The notes beneath the pieces were generated by a model. It was not told the origin of the DNA. It did not search any database and was given only the letters and a program-made list of their open reading frames with translations. Below, piece by piece: positions 8,931-17,503 of a DNA stretch of 26,499 nucleotides. A program made the translations under genes and the position numbers. Within the stretch, counting starts at the first letter, position 1; each line of letters begins with the position of its first letter. Source of the DNA: Pseudomonadota bacterium (GTDB lineage: Bacteria; Pseudomonadota; Alphaproteobacteria; Azospirillales; Azospirillaceae). The stretch lies in NCBI GenBank assembly GCA_023416195.1, contig JAEZID010000511.1, forward strand, positions 1 through 26,499. Direction: 5' to 3'.

Positions 8931-10295
8931 ATGCTCCATCGCCTCAGACAAACATGCCGGGTCTGCGATTCGCCGAAGCTTACCCCAGTCATCGACCTCG
9001 GGCCGCAGGTTCTGCAAGGGGTCTTCGCCACCGGCTCCAGGGGGGCCGGCGGGCCGGCTTCCCCGGAACCGGGGCTGCCGATGCGGCTGGTCCTGTGCGA
9101 GGGAGGCTGCGGCCTGTTGCAGACCACAGCCAGCGTGCCGCCCGAGCGGCTGTACCAAAGCTACTGGTACCGCTCGGGCCTGAACGCCACCATGCGCGAC
9201 CACCTCGCGGGAATCGTCGGCGAGGCGATGGATCTGATCGGCGTGGAGGCGCCCACGGTCCTCGACATCGGCTGCAACGACGGCACCCTGCTGTCGGGCT
9301 ATCCGCCGGGCTCGGCCCGGTTCGGAATCGATCCGTCGGACGTCGCCGCAATGGCGGTGGGGGCGGCGGCAGGGACGGCGGCGGGGACGGCGGCGGGGAA
9401 CGGGATCACCCTCGTCCGCGCCTTCTTTCCCTCGGAAACGGCGCTGGCCAGCCTCGGCAGCCGGCGCTTCGACGCCGTGACCTCCATCGCCATGTTCTAC
9501 GACCTGGAGGATCCCGTCGCGGCGGCGCGGGCCGTCGCCGGGCTGCTGGCGCGGGACGGGGTCTGGATCCTGGAGCTGTCCTACCTCCCCCTGATGCTGC
9601 TCCAGAACGCCTTCGACACGGTCTGTCACGAGCATCTCGAATATTACAGCCTCGCGGTGCTGGAGCGCATCGCGGCGGCGGCGGGGCTGCGGATCTTCCG
9701 GGCCGCGATCAACGGCATGAACGGCGGCAGCATCCGCTGCTTCGCCTGCCACGGCGGAAACGAACGTTACGGCACGCCGGAGGACGGGGCGTTCCTGGAC
9801 GCGCTTCGGGCGCGGGAGCGCGGCATGGGGCTGGACGGCCCGCGGCCCTACCGCGCCTTCCAGGCGCGGGCCGAGGCGTTGCGCGACGAGCTGGTTGGGC
9901 GGCTGCGGGCGATCCGGGCGCGCGGCGAGCGGATCCACGTCTACGGGGCGTCGACCAAGGGCAACGTCCTGCTGCAATGGTGCGGCATCGACGGCACGCT
10001 GGTGGACTGCGCCGCCGACCGCAACCCGGCCAAGGTGGGAACCCGCACGCCCGGCACCGGCATCCCGATCCGTTCGGAGGCGGAGTCGCGGGCGCTGAGG
10101 CCCGACTGGTATCTGGTGCTGCCCTGGCACTTCCGGCACGAATTCCTGGAACGTGAGCGCGCCATGATCGCGGCGGGGACGAAGCTGCTGTTTCCCCTGC
10201 CCCGGATCGAGGTCGTCGATGCGGAGACCTACGACACGGCCCTGGCCGGGCGCCAGGATTTTCCCGCGCTGCTGGGGCTCGCCCCGCCCGGCTGA
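8931..10295 (+). CDS. Sugar C-methyltransferase-like SAM-dependent methyltransferase
   Basis: 454 residues with the three-part layout of nucleotide-sugar C-methyltransferases. An N-terminal zinc-binding segment has C9-x2-C12 and C56-x3-C60. A class I SAM domain follows, with the glycine motif VLDIGCNDGTLL. The hallmark HEHLEYYSL follows. The C-terminal domain contains HVYGASTKGNVLLQW and ends near residue 440. Relatives such as TylC3, NovU and TcaB9 methylate C3 or C5 of a dTDP-keto-deoxysugar, making branched sugars. No deoxysugar synthesis genes (RmlA/B-like) are visible here, so the substrate must come from elsewhere. A 12-bp repeat adds Ala-Ala-Gly-Thr units at residues 146-157 between two Rossmann elements. 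The gene converges on the TPR-GT61 gene with a 16-base gap. Family is firm; exact substrate is not. Confidence 0.9.
   Translation: MLHRLRQTCRVCDSPKLTPVIDLGPQVLQGVFATGSRGAGGPASPEPGLPMRLVLCEGGCGLLQTTASVPPERLYQSYWYRSGLNATMRDHLAGIVGEAMDLIGVEAPTVLDIGCNDGTLLSGYPPGSARFGIDPSDVAAMAVGAAAGTAAGTAAGNGITLVRAFFPSETALASLGSRRFDAVTSIAMFYDLEDPVAAARAVAGLLARDGVWILELSYLPLMLLQNAFDTVCHEHLEYYSLAVLERIAAAAGLRIFRAAINGMNGGSIRCFACHGGNERYGTPEDGAFLDALRARERGMGLDGPRPYRAFQARAEALRDELVGRLRAIRARGERIHVYGASTKGNVLLQWCGIDGTLVDCAADRNPAKVGTRTPGTGIPIRSEAESRALRPDWYLVLPWHFRHEFLERERAMIAAGTKLLFPLPRIEVVDAETYDTALAGRQDFPALLGLAPPG
9366..9401. repeat. 12-bp tandem repeat, three copies, within the methyltransferase gene
   Basis: Three units (GCGGCAGGGACG, GCGGCGGGGACG, GCGGCGGGGAAC) encode residues 146-157, AAGTAAGTAAGN. 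They fall in a surface loop of the SAM domain after FGIDPSD. The unit keeps frame, so this is a likely slippage tract that changes loop length rather than switching the gene off. Confidence 0.8.
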
Positions 10296-10317
10296 CGATT
10301 CAACTGATGATTCAGAG
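10294..10317. repeat. 12-bp direct repeat across two convergent stop codons
   Basis: Two copies, GACGATTCAACT and GATGATTCAGAG, cover the stop of the methyltransferase gene (10293-10295) and the stop of the TPR-GT61 gene (10312-10314). The copies share a GAYGATTCA core. No hairpin followed by a T-run is present, so I see no intrinsic terminator here. Confidence 0.55.
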
Positions 10318-12174
10318 GATCTCCCCGACCATCCGGTCGAGCGCGTCGAGGTCGATGTGGACCGGAACGTCCAGCCGCGCCAGCAGATCGGCGGGACGGC
10401 GGTCCGGCGCGTCCGTGAAGCGTCCCGCCAGATGGCGGAACCGGCCAAGCATCGGGACCTGTGTTCCCATCTGCGGGTTCCACGGGGATTCCGGATGAAA
10501 GAAGTCCGGATTGTGAAGGTGGATCCAGGTGCCGCCCGGCGGCAGGAAGACCTGATTGCCGGTGGCCGCGCCGACCGGAGCCACCACGATCTCGGCGTCG
10601 GCGATCCGCTCGATGGTTTCGAGGACGCCCAGCCGCTCCGGCTGCACCGTCTCGAAGCCATGCCCGGCGAGGAGCACGGCGACGGCCTCGTCGTTGGCGA
10701 TCCGGTGCTTGGGGGCGGAGCCGCGCCGGGACAAATACAGACGCGTCCCTCCGGAGCGGGTGTGGGAGCGGGGCCGGCGGAGCGGGAGCAGGCGTTCCCG
10801 CAGCCAGCGATAGGCCGCAGGGTAGCTGACGGCGGACGGCACCGCCGCGCGGGCCAGCCGGTAGTGGACCTGGGTGACGTCCGGCCCGACCAGCGCGCGC
10901 GCATCAAGGATGCGGTCCGGCGGGATTCCGGCCAGCTCCAGCATTTCGCGCTGATAGCCGCGCACATCGAACAGCAGCAGCGGCAGGTCGCGGGTTTCCG
11001 GCACCCGCTCGCGCACCATCAGGCGCGGCAGGACGTCGACCAGGAAATGCCAGTAGTTCGGCGTGGACGGCAGGAACAGGACCGGCTGGTCGAGGTCCAG
11101 CGTCCGGTAGAGCGGGCGCGGCAGGCGGAAGACGGCGGATGCCGCGCCCGGCGTCACCCCGACCAGGGGCACGGGGCCGTTCTTCACCACGGTCGCGGTG
11201 GTCTCGCACAGCATCGCCCGGCGGCCGGCGAGAACGAAGCTCTCGTAGTTGTCCTTGACGTAGAAGCCCTGCACGACCTCGACCTCGGCGTCGAGCGCCA
11301 CCCCCACCGGCTCGGCGCCGAGCCGCGCCAGCCCATCGAGATGCGCCCGCAGCCAATCCGGCTGGGCCAGGGACAGGGCGGCGGGCAGGGTCTGGACCGG
11401 CGGCGTCCACAGCGCGTGGCGGAAGCCGGCGGCGGCGCACCAGTCGGCGAAGCCGAGCAGGCGCAGCGGAAAGCGGTCGGCCGCCGAGGCCGGCAAGGCG
11501 GGAAAGTCGTAGCGGTCCTTGACCGCGAGCAGCGCCACGGCGAGGTCCGGCCGCCCGGCCAGCAAGGCGAGACGGACGAGCCGCTCAAGCCCCTCATACA
11601 GCGCGGCGCTGGACGGCGCGTCGGCGAGCCCCCGGAGGGCTTCCGCGCAGGCCGCCGCCATCCCCTCCGGATCGTTCCGCGCAAGGGCGCGGACGGCGGC
11701 GCGCTCGTGGGCGGCGGCGTGGAGTTCCCGCAACGGGATGTGGCCGGGCGCCCGCCCGATGCCCTGGCGGAGCACGGCCAGGGCGGCATCCTCGTCCCCC
11801 ATCCGCCCATGCAGCAGGGCCAGCGCGTGACAGGCCGCTCCATCGCTCGGATCCAGGGCGAGAATCCGGCGGTGCAGGCGCGCCGCACGATCCGGCCGGT
11901 CCTGTTCCAGCAGCGCGGCGTTGCGGTGGGCGTCCGGAAAATCGGGCTTCAGCGCGATGGCGGTCCTGAAGAGCCGCAGCCCCTCGGCGGTCCGGCCCAG
12001 GGCCGCCTCCACCGTGCCCAGAAGGCACGCCGCCTCGGCCTGATCGGGCAGGCTGCGCAGGATGGCGCGGCAGACCTCCCCGCTCTCGGCGAGGCGGCCG
12101 TTCTCGTAGAGGCTCAGCGCGAGGCCGAGCGCCTCGACGAGGCTCATGCTGGTGGAGGATGGGACGGGCGGCAT
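10312..12174 (-). CDS. TPR-GT61 (DUF563-type) glycosyltransferase
   Basis: 620 residues. Residues ~10-130 are TPR repeats (LSLYENGRLAESGEVCRAIL and similar). A helical stretch continues to ~230. The C-terminal half is a GT61 domain: SFVLAGRRAMLCE-like early strand, NYWHFLVDVLPRL with H376 and D380, LYLSRRGSAPKHRIANDEAV, and the conserved end GFETVQPERLGVLETIERIADAE followed by VVAPVGAATGNQVFLPPGG. GT61 enzymes include plant xylosyl/arabinosyl transferases and bacterial capsule or LPS transferases, and work from nucleotide sugars. The ATG at 12174 has no good ribosome site; an internal ATG nine codons on (12147) is equally plausible. The gene is divergent from the three-gene operon, 96 bases away, and convergent with the methyltransferase gene. 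Family is clear; acceptor unknown. Confidence 0.9.
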   Translation of the reverse strand: MPPVPSSTSMSLVEALGLALSLYENGRLAESGEVCRAILRSLPDQAEAACLLGTVEAALGRTAEGLRLFRTAIALKPDFPDAHRNAALLEQDRPDRAARLHRRILALDPSDGAACHALALLHGRMGDEDAALAVLRQGIGRAPGHIPLRELHAAAHERAAVRALARNDPEGMAAACAEALRGLADAPSSAALYEGLERLVRLALLAGRPDLAVALLAVKDRYDFPALPASAADRFPLRLLGFADWCAAAGFRHALWTPPVQTLPAALSLAQPDWLRAHLDGLARLGAEPVGVALDAEVEVVQGFYVKDNYESFVLAGRRAMLCETTATVVKNGPVPLVGVTPGAASAVFRLPRPLYRTLDLDQPVLFLPSTPNYWHFLVDVLPRLMVRERVPETRDLPLLLFDVRGYQREMLELAGIPPDRILDARALVGPDVTQVHYRLARAAVPSAVSYPAAYRWLRERLLPLRRPRSHTRSGGTRLYLSRRGSAPKHRIANDEAVAVLLAGHGFETVQPERLGVLETIERIADAEIVVAPVGAATGNQVFLPPGGTWIHLHNPDFFHPESPWNPQMGTQVPMLGRFRHLAGRFTDAPDRRPADLLARLDVPVHIDLDALDRMVGEIL

Positions 12175-12210
12175 CGGGAGGGGGGTGACGGGGACGGGCG
12201 GGCCGTCCGG

Positions 12211-12239
12211 TTGACCGCCCAGCGGCCTCAGGCTACATC
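12211..12239 (+). promoter_or_regulatory. Predicted sigma-70 promoter of the TPR-GT operon
   Basis: TTGACC at 12211-12216 and TACATC at 12234-12239 are separated by exactly 17 bases. The predicted transcript start near 12246 gives a leader of about 25 bases before the ATG at 12271, which has an AGGGA ribosome site. It sits in the 96-base gap between the divergent TPR-GT61 gene and the operon. Confidence 0.55.
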
Positions 12240-12270
12240 AACCCGCATCGCCATCCCACAGGGAACCTGC

Positions 12271-13794
12271 ATGGCCGGAGCGGCCTTTCCCGGCGTCGAG
12301 GACGCCTTCGTCCACTGCTTTGGCCAGGGACTCCGCCACATCGACGCCGAGCGGCTGCACGACGCGGCGTCCAGCCTGCGCCGCGCCGCCGCGCTGCGGC
12401 CCGACCACCCCGTCGTCTGGTTCGTCCTGGGGATGACGCTGCGGACGCTCGCCCAGGGCGCAAGCGCGGCGGCGCCGTTGCGGGCGGCGCTCCGGCTGCG
12501 CCCGGACGATCCCGACACGCTCTTCCACCTCGCCGCGCTTCTGCTGGAGCAGGGCCGCGCCGCGGAGGCGGTGCCGGCGCTGCGCCGGCTGGTGCGGCTG
12601 CGGCCCGACCATCCGAACGCCGCCTTCCTGCTGGGCAACGCGCTGATGGCCGTGGAGGAACCGGAGCAGGCCGAGACCGCCTACCGCGTGGCGACCCTTC
12701 TGAGGCCGGACTCCGCCGACACCAACAACAACCTGGGCGGCTCGCTGCTCGCCCAGTGCCGGCCGGACGAGGCGGCCGGGAGCTTCCGCCGCGCCATCCG
12801 CATCGATCCGGCCTGCCCCGAACACCACAAGAATCTCGGCCCCTGTCTGCTGACCGTCGGCGATTTCGAGGAAGGCGCGCGCGAGTACGAATGGCGGACG
12901 CGGCAGGCGGTCTGGCCATGGAACCGCGACTTTCCCGGAAAGCCGGTCTGGGACGGCGGGCCGCTCGCCGGCCGGACGATCCTGGTTCATTTCGAGCAGG
13001 GGCTCGGCGACAGCTTCCAGTTCGTCCGTTACCTGAGCGTGCTGAAGGCGCGGGGCGCGCGGACGGTCTTCGAGTGCCAGCCGGTGCTGAAGCAGGTTCT
13101 CGCCGGCGTTCCCGGCATCGACCTGCTGGTCGCGCGGGGCGAGCCGTTGCCGGTGTTCGATTGCTGGGTGTCGCTGATGAGCCTGCCCTTCCGGTGCGGC
13201 ACGACGCTGCGGACGATTCCGGGCGGCGTGCCCTATCTGCGGCCCGATCCGGAGCGGACGGCCCATTGGGAACGGCAAATCGCCGAGCGCGGCCGGCCGG
13301 GCGACTTCCGGGTCGGCATCCAATGGCGCGCCGACGGCGACGACCGTTCGATCCCGCTGGAGCGTTTCGAACCCCTGGCGCGCGTTCCCGGATTGCGGCT
13401 CTACAGCCTGCAGCAGGGAAACGGGCTCGACCAACTCGACCGGCTGGGCGGGGAGTTGGGGATCGTCTCGCTTCCGGAGCGCCGCGACGGGGCCGAGGGC
13501 TTCGTCGACACCGCCGCCATCGTCGCGGGGATGGATCTGGTGGTCGCCTGCGATTCCGTCGTGGCCAATCTGGCGGGGGCGATGGGCAAGCCGGTGTTCC
13601 TGGCCTTGCCCTGGCTGGCCAGTTGGCGCTGGATGCGCCTGTCCGACCGCACGCCCTGGTATCCCGCGACCCGGCTTTTCCGGATGGCGCGGCGGAACGA
13701 CTGGGAGGGAACGATGGCGAGGATCGCCGAGGCCGCGCGCGCGCTGGTCGCGGCCGGCGGGCATGAGAAGGGACGGCATGGAATCGAGCGTTGA
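12271..13794 (+). CDS. TPR-GT9-like glycosyltransferase with altered C-terminal motifs
   Basis: 507 residues from the ATG at 12271, which has AGGGA seven bases upstream. Residues ~28-205 are about five TPR repeats, including TNNNLGGSLLAQCRPDEAAG. Residues ~230-490 are the GT9-like module shared with the genes at 2226 and 17504: HFEQGLGDSFQFVRYLSVL, the CDSVVANLAGAMGKP segment, and the terminal signature RTPWYPATRLFRMARRNDW. Two usually conserved positions differ. The WAGN/WSGR motif reads WRAD, and the histidine of D-x3-A-H-L-A-G is N433. These changes may alter donor use or remove catalysis. It is the first gene of a coupled operon; its end overlaps the next gene by 17 bases. Frame upstream of 12271 is open but lies antisense to GT61 and is not part of this gene. 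Confidence 0.88.
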   Translation: MAGAAFPGVEDAFVHCFGQGLRHIDAERLHDAASSLRRAAALRPDHPVVWFVLGMTLRTLAQGASAAAPLRAALRLRPDDPDTLFHLAALLLEQGRAAEAVPALRRLVRLRPDHPNAAFLLGNALMAVEEPEQAETAYRVATLLRPDSADTNNNLGGSLLAQCRPDEAAGSFRRAIRIDPACPEHHKNLGPCLLTVGDFEEGAREYEWRTRQAVWPWNRDFPGKPVWDGGPLAGRTILVHFEQGLGDSFQFVRYLSVLKARGARTVFECQPVLKQVLAGVPGIDLLVARGEPLPVFDCWVSLMSLPFRCGTTLRTIPGGVPYLRPDPERTAHWERQIAERGRPGDFRVGIQWRADGDDRSIPLERFEPLARVPGLRLYSLQQGNGLDQLDRLGGELGIVSLPERRDGAEGFVDTAAIVAGMDLVVACDSVVANLAGAMGKPVFLALPWLASWRWMRLSDRTPWYPATRLFRMARRNDWEGTMARIAEAARALVAAGGHEKGRHGIER

Positions 13795-15607
13795 GAGAGC
13801 GGCCATCGAGAGGGCGGCCGAGCATTACCGCGCCGGGCGGCTGGCCGAGGCCATCGCCGAATGCCGGGCGTACCTCCGGACCGCTCCCCGGACTCCGGAC
13901 GCGCTCAACCTGCTGGGCGCCGCCCTGTTCACGGCGGGAGAGGACGGCGCGGCGGTCGAACCGCTGCGCGAGGCGGTCCGCCTTCAGCCGGGCCATGCCG
14001 CCGCGCTGACCAATCTGGCCGTCGTGCTCCAGCACCGGCAGGATTGGGCAGCGGCGGACCGGGTCTTGCGGCATCTGCTGGTGCTGTCTCCGGAGCTGGG
14101 GTTCGCCCACAGCCGCCTGGGCTCGACCCTGAAGGAAAAGGGTGACCTCGACCGGGCGGCGCGGCATTTGCGCCGCACCATCCGCCTCGCGCCGCCTTCG
14201 GCGCAGGATTGGCTGAACCTGGGGCTGGTCACCCTGTTGAACGGGGAATTCGCCGAGGCGGAGGACGCCTTCCGCCGCACCATCGCCCACAGCCCCGACG
14301 GTGCTTATGCCCACGCCCAGCTTGGCGAGATCCGGTTGCGGCTGGGCCGGCTGGAGACGGCGGCCGTGGCCTTCGCCCATGCCTTGCGCCTCGATCCCAC
14401 GGCGCGCGGGGCCGCCGACGGGCTGGCGCGCTGCCGGCGCTACGCCGCCGCGATGGCGCGCGCGGAACCGGCGGAGACCGCATCGGCGGGAAGCGGCGGC
14501 TTCGTGATGCGCGGCGCCTTCAACAGGCACACCGGCTACGGGCATTTCTGCCGCCGGCTGATTCAGAGGCTGCGGCGGGACGGGGTGCCGCTCCAGGCCA
14601 TCGGCATCGTCGGTCCGGAATCCTGGGCGGAGGAAAACCTCGACCCGCCGGTGCCGGCGCGGGCCGTGGTGAACTGCCTGATTCCGCTGGCGACCGAACG
14701 GGTGCCGGGTCTCGCCACCGTCACCTTCTCCATGTTCGAGGGGACGCGCATTCCGCCGGCTTGGCGGCGCCAGAGCGCGCTGAGCGACCTCATCCTCGTG
14801 CCCACCGAATCCTCCCGTCTCGCCTGGGAGGCGCAGGGCTTTCCCGCCGAGCGCCTGCGGATCTGCCCGCTCGGCGTCGATCCCGAGGACGCGGCGCAGG
14901 GAGGGAGCGTGGCGGCCCCGACGCTCGTCGATCCGCAAGGGCGGCTGGTGTCGAGCTACCGGCACCGGTTCCTCAACATCTCCGACTTCATCCCGCGCAA
15001 GAACATCCTGGGCCTGCTGCGGGTGTGGCTGCGCAGCACGGCGCCGTCCGACGACGCGGTGCTGATCCTGAAGCTGGGCAAGGGCGGCGGCGATGCGGCG
15101 ATGCGCGCCGAGCTTGGCGCGCTGCTGCGGCTGGCGGAGGACGGCGCTGGAAAGCGGCTGGCGGAGGCGGCGCCGGTCAACCTGATCGACCGCGCGATGA
15201 GCGACGCCGAAATGACCGGGCTGTACCGCGCCGCGACCCATTACTGGAGCATGTCGCACGGCGAGGGGTGGGATCTGCCCATGTCCAAGGCGGGGGCGAT
15301 GGGCCTGACGCTGGTGGCGCCCCGGCACTCCGCCTATGTCGATTACCTGGACGACACGACCGCGCACATGATCCCCGCCACGGTCGGACCGGCGCTCCTG
15401 CCCGGCGGCGGGGGGTACTATCCGCCCTTCCACGGCCTCGACTGGTGGATACCGGACGAGGACGCCGCGTCGGACATTCTGACAAGCATCATCCGGGGGG
15501 ACGGCGCGCCGAAATCCGCGCGCGCGCGTCTGTTGGAACGCTTCACCTGGGAACGCTCGGCCGCCCGGCTGCTGGCCATCCTCGACGAGGCGGGGCTGCG
15601 CGGATGA
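13778..15607 (+). CDS. TPR-GT4-type glycosyltransferase
   Basis: 609 residues from the ATG at 13778, chosen over 13763 because AAGGGA sits at the right spacing before it. Residues ~8-225 are six or so TPR repeats. Residues ~245-605 form a GT-B module: GAFNRHTGYGHFCRRLIQRL as the glycine loop, FLNISDFIPRKNILGLLRVW as the donor-domain start, and SHGEGWDLPMSKAGAMG as the donor motif. In that motif E496 is kept, but the second acidic position (504) is lysine. GT4 enzymes use the second glutamate to hold the donor sugar, so donor choice or activity may be changed. It overlaps the upstream gene by 17 bases and shares an ATGA with the downstream GT41 gene, indicating translational coupling. The three products probably act together. 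Acceptor unknown. Confidence 0.9.
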   Translation: MESSVERAAIERAAEHYRAGRLAEAIAECRAYLRTAPRTPDALNLLGAALFTAGEDGAAVEPLREAVRLQPGHAAALTNLAVVLQHRQDWAAADRVLRHLLVLSPELGFAHSRLGSTLKEKGDLDRAARHLRRTIRLAPPSAQDWLNLGLVTLLNGEFAEAEDAFRRTIAHSPDGAYAHAQLGEIRLRLGRLETAAVAFAHALRLDPTARGAADGLARCRRYAAAMARAEPAETASAGSGGFVMRGAFNRHTGYGHFCRRLIQRLRRDGVPLQAIGIVGPESWAEENLDPPVPARAVVNCLIPLATERVPGLATVTFSMFEGTRIPPAWRRQSALSDLILVPTESSRLAWEAQGFPAERLRICPLGVDPEDAAQGGSVAAPTLVDPQGRLVSSYRHRFLNISDFIPRKNILGLLRVWLRSTAPSDDAVLILKLGKGGGDAAMRAELGALLRLAEDGAGKRLAEAAPVNLIDRAMSDAEMTGLYRAATHYWSMSHGEGWDLPMSKAGAMGLTLVAPRHSAYVDYLDDTTAHMIPATVGPALLPGGGGYYPPFHGLDWWIPDEDAASDILTSIIRGDGAPKSARARLLERFTWERSAARLLAILDEAGLRG

Positions 15608-17478
15608 CGGCCGACGCGGACGCCGGTTTCGCCGCCGCGCTCGCCCATCACGAGGCCGGGCGGCTCGAACACGCGGAGGCCGGCTATCGCGCGGTGCTGG
15701 CACGCCACCCCGACCACCCGCACGCCAACAACAACCTCGCCATCCTGCTGCGGGGAAAAGGGCTGTGGGCCGAGGCCGCCGCGCATTACCGCAGCGCGAT
15801 CGCGGCCCGGCCGGAGGATGTGGCGGTGCGCAACAACCTCGCCTGCGCGCTGGAGGAGCAGGGGCGCGGCGCCGAGGCCATCGCGGCGGTGCGCGTGGCG
15901 CTGTCCCTGCAACCCGGCCATGCCGACGGCTGGTTCAACGCCGGCAACATGCTGACCGCGCGCGGCGACATCGGCGCCGCGAAGACGGCCTATCGGCGGG
16001 CGATCCGTCTCGATCCGGCGATGGCGGGCGCCCACAGCAACCTCGGCGATGCGCAACGGCGCTGCGGCGAGCTGAGTCTCGCCGTTCTCAGCTACCGGAC
16101 GGCCATCCGCCTGCAACCGGGCCTGCCGCAGCCGGTCGTCAACCTGGGCGAGGCGCTGAAGGAGCAGGGCCGCGTGACCGAGGCGATCGTCACCCTTCAG
16201 GAAGGGCTGGAACGGCACCCCGGCCTGCCGCTCCTCCATTCCAACCTGCTGCTCGCCCTTCATTATTCCCCGCTGGTTCCGCCCGAGGTCATCGCCCGCG
16301 CCCATGCGCACTGGAACGAGCGGCACGCGCGGGCGCCGGGTCGCCCCGCGTCCTACGCCAACGACCGCGATCCGGACCGCCGCCTGCGGGTGGGCTACGT
16401 CTCCCCGGATTTCTGCGATCACGCCTGCGCCCGCTTCATCGAACCCCTGCTGCGCCACCACGACCGGGGGGCGGTGGAGGTCGTCTGCTACCCGACCTCG
16501 CCACGGTCGGACGGCACGACGGCACGGATGCGGGCGCTCGCCGATGCGTGGCATCCCCTGATCGGGCTGGACGAGGATGCGGCGGCCCGGCGGATCGGTC
16601 AGGACCGGATCGACATCCTGGTCGATCTGGCCGGGCACACGGCGGGCGGACGCCCGTTGCTGTTCGCGCGCAAACCCGCCCCGGTCCAGGTGACGTGGCT
16701 CGGCTACCCCGACGGTACTGGCATGCCGGCGGTGGACTACCGGCTGACCGACGCCGTCGCCGACCCGCCGGGGGAAACCGACGGCTGGCACGCCGAACGG
16801 CTGGTCCGCCTGCCGGACGGCTTCCTCGCCTTCGAGCTGGAGGCCGACATCGGTCCTCCGGCCCCGCCGCCGATGCATCGCAACGGGTTCGTCACCTTCG
16901 GGTCCTTCAACACCGCCGCCAAGGTGACCCCGGCGGTCCTGCGGGTGTGGTCGGAGATCCTGGCCGCGCTGCCCTCCGCGCGCCTGATGCTGAAGAGCGG
17001 CGCCTTCGCGGACGGGCCGACGCGCGACGATTGCCTGCGGCGCTTCGCCCGGCATGGCGTGACGGCCGACCGTCTCGACCTCCTGCCCCAGGTGCCGTCG
17101 GCCGGGGAGCATCTGCGGCTCTACGACCGGATGGACATCGCGCTCGACCCCTTTCCCTACAACGGCACGACCACCACCTGCGAGGCGCTGCGGATGGGCG
17201 TGCCGGTCGTCACGCTGGCCGGCCGCCACCATGTGGCGCGGGTCGGCGCCAGCCTGCTGACCCGATGCGGGCTGGCCGAACTGGTCGCCGTCAGCGAGAC
17301 CGGCTATGTCGAGACGGCGCTGGCCCTGGCGCGGGATCCGGCGCGGCTGACCGGCCTGCGGCTCGGCATGCGGGACCGGTTGGCGCGCTCGCCCCTGGGC
17401 GACCCGCGCGGCTTCGCGCGGTCGGTCGAGGCGGCCTACCGGACGATGTGGCGCCGATGGGCGGAGGGGGGCGCCTGA
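15604..17478 (+). CDS. TPR-GT41 (SPINDLY/OGT-type) glycosyltransferase
   Basis: 624 residues. The ATG at 15604 overlaps the TGA of the previous gene (ATGA). Residues ~5-215 are TPR repeats (NNNLAILLRGKGLWAEAAAH and others). Residues ~258-620 are a GT41 domain: VGYVSPDFCDHACARF with H273, IDILVDLAGHT with D337 and H345, PVQVTWLGYPDGTGMPAVDY, SFNTAAKVTP with K440, and DPFPYNGTTTTCEALRMG with N520 to T525. The pattern is that of bacterial SPINDLY-like proteins: the nucleotide loop reads GTTTT instead of the animal GHTT, and the position of OGT His558 is Asp. GT41 proteins modify Ser/Thr (O-GlcNAc or O-fucose) or Asn of proteins. Together with the TPR this makes a protein acceptor likely but not shown. 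It is the last gene of the operon and converges on the 17504 gene with a 25-base gap and no visible terminator. Confidence 0.9.
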   Translation: MTADADAGFAAALAHHEAGRLEHAEAGYRAVLARHPDHPHANNNLAILLRGKGLWAEAAAHYRSAIAARPEDVAVRNNLACALEEQGRGAEAIAAVRVALSLQPGHADGWFNAGNMLTARGDIGAAKTAYRRAIRLDPAMAGAHSNLGDAQRRCGELSLAVLSYRTAIRLQPGLPQPVVNLGEALKEQGRVTEAIVTLQEGLERHPGLPLLHSNLLLALHYSPLVPPEVIARAHAHWNERHARAPGRPASYANDRDPDRRLRVGYVSPDFCDHACARFIEPLLRHHDRGAVEVVCYPTSPRSDGTTARMRALADAWHPLIGLDEDAAARRIGQDRIDILVDLAGHTAGGRPLLFARKPAPVQVTWLGYPDGTGMPAVDYRLTDAVADPPGETDGWHAERLVRLPDGFLAFELEADIGPPAPPPMHRNGFVTFGSFNTAAKVTPAVLRVWSEILAALPSARLMLKSGAFADGPTRDDCLRRFARHGVTADRLDLLPQVPSAGEHLRLYDRMDIALDPFPYNGTTTTCEALRMGVPVVTLAGRHHVARVGASLLTRCGLAELVAVSETGYVETALALARDPARLTGLRLGMRDRLARSPLGDPRGFARSVEAAYRTMWRRWAEGGA

Positions 17479-17503
17479 CGGCAAGCGCCGACCGGACGCC
17501 CGC

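Noticed and set aside
6130..9183. Plus-strand open frame of 1017 codons opposite the GT8-TPR-GT41 gene
   Set aside because: It is an antisense shadow; the minus strand contains all OGT active-site motifs.
10219..12270. Upstream extension of the TPR-GT9 frame back to 10219
   Set aside because: The extension is antisense to the GT61 gene and has no domains. The ATG at 12271 has a ribosome site and a promoter just upstream.
12233..15703. Minus-strand open frame of 1156 codons opposite the TPR-GT operon
   Set aside because: It has no recognisable domain and is biased in composition; the plus strand has TPR, GT9 and GT4 motifs with good ribosome sites.
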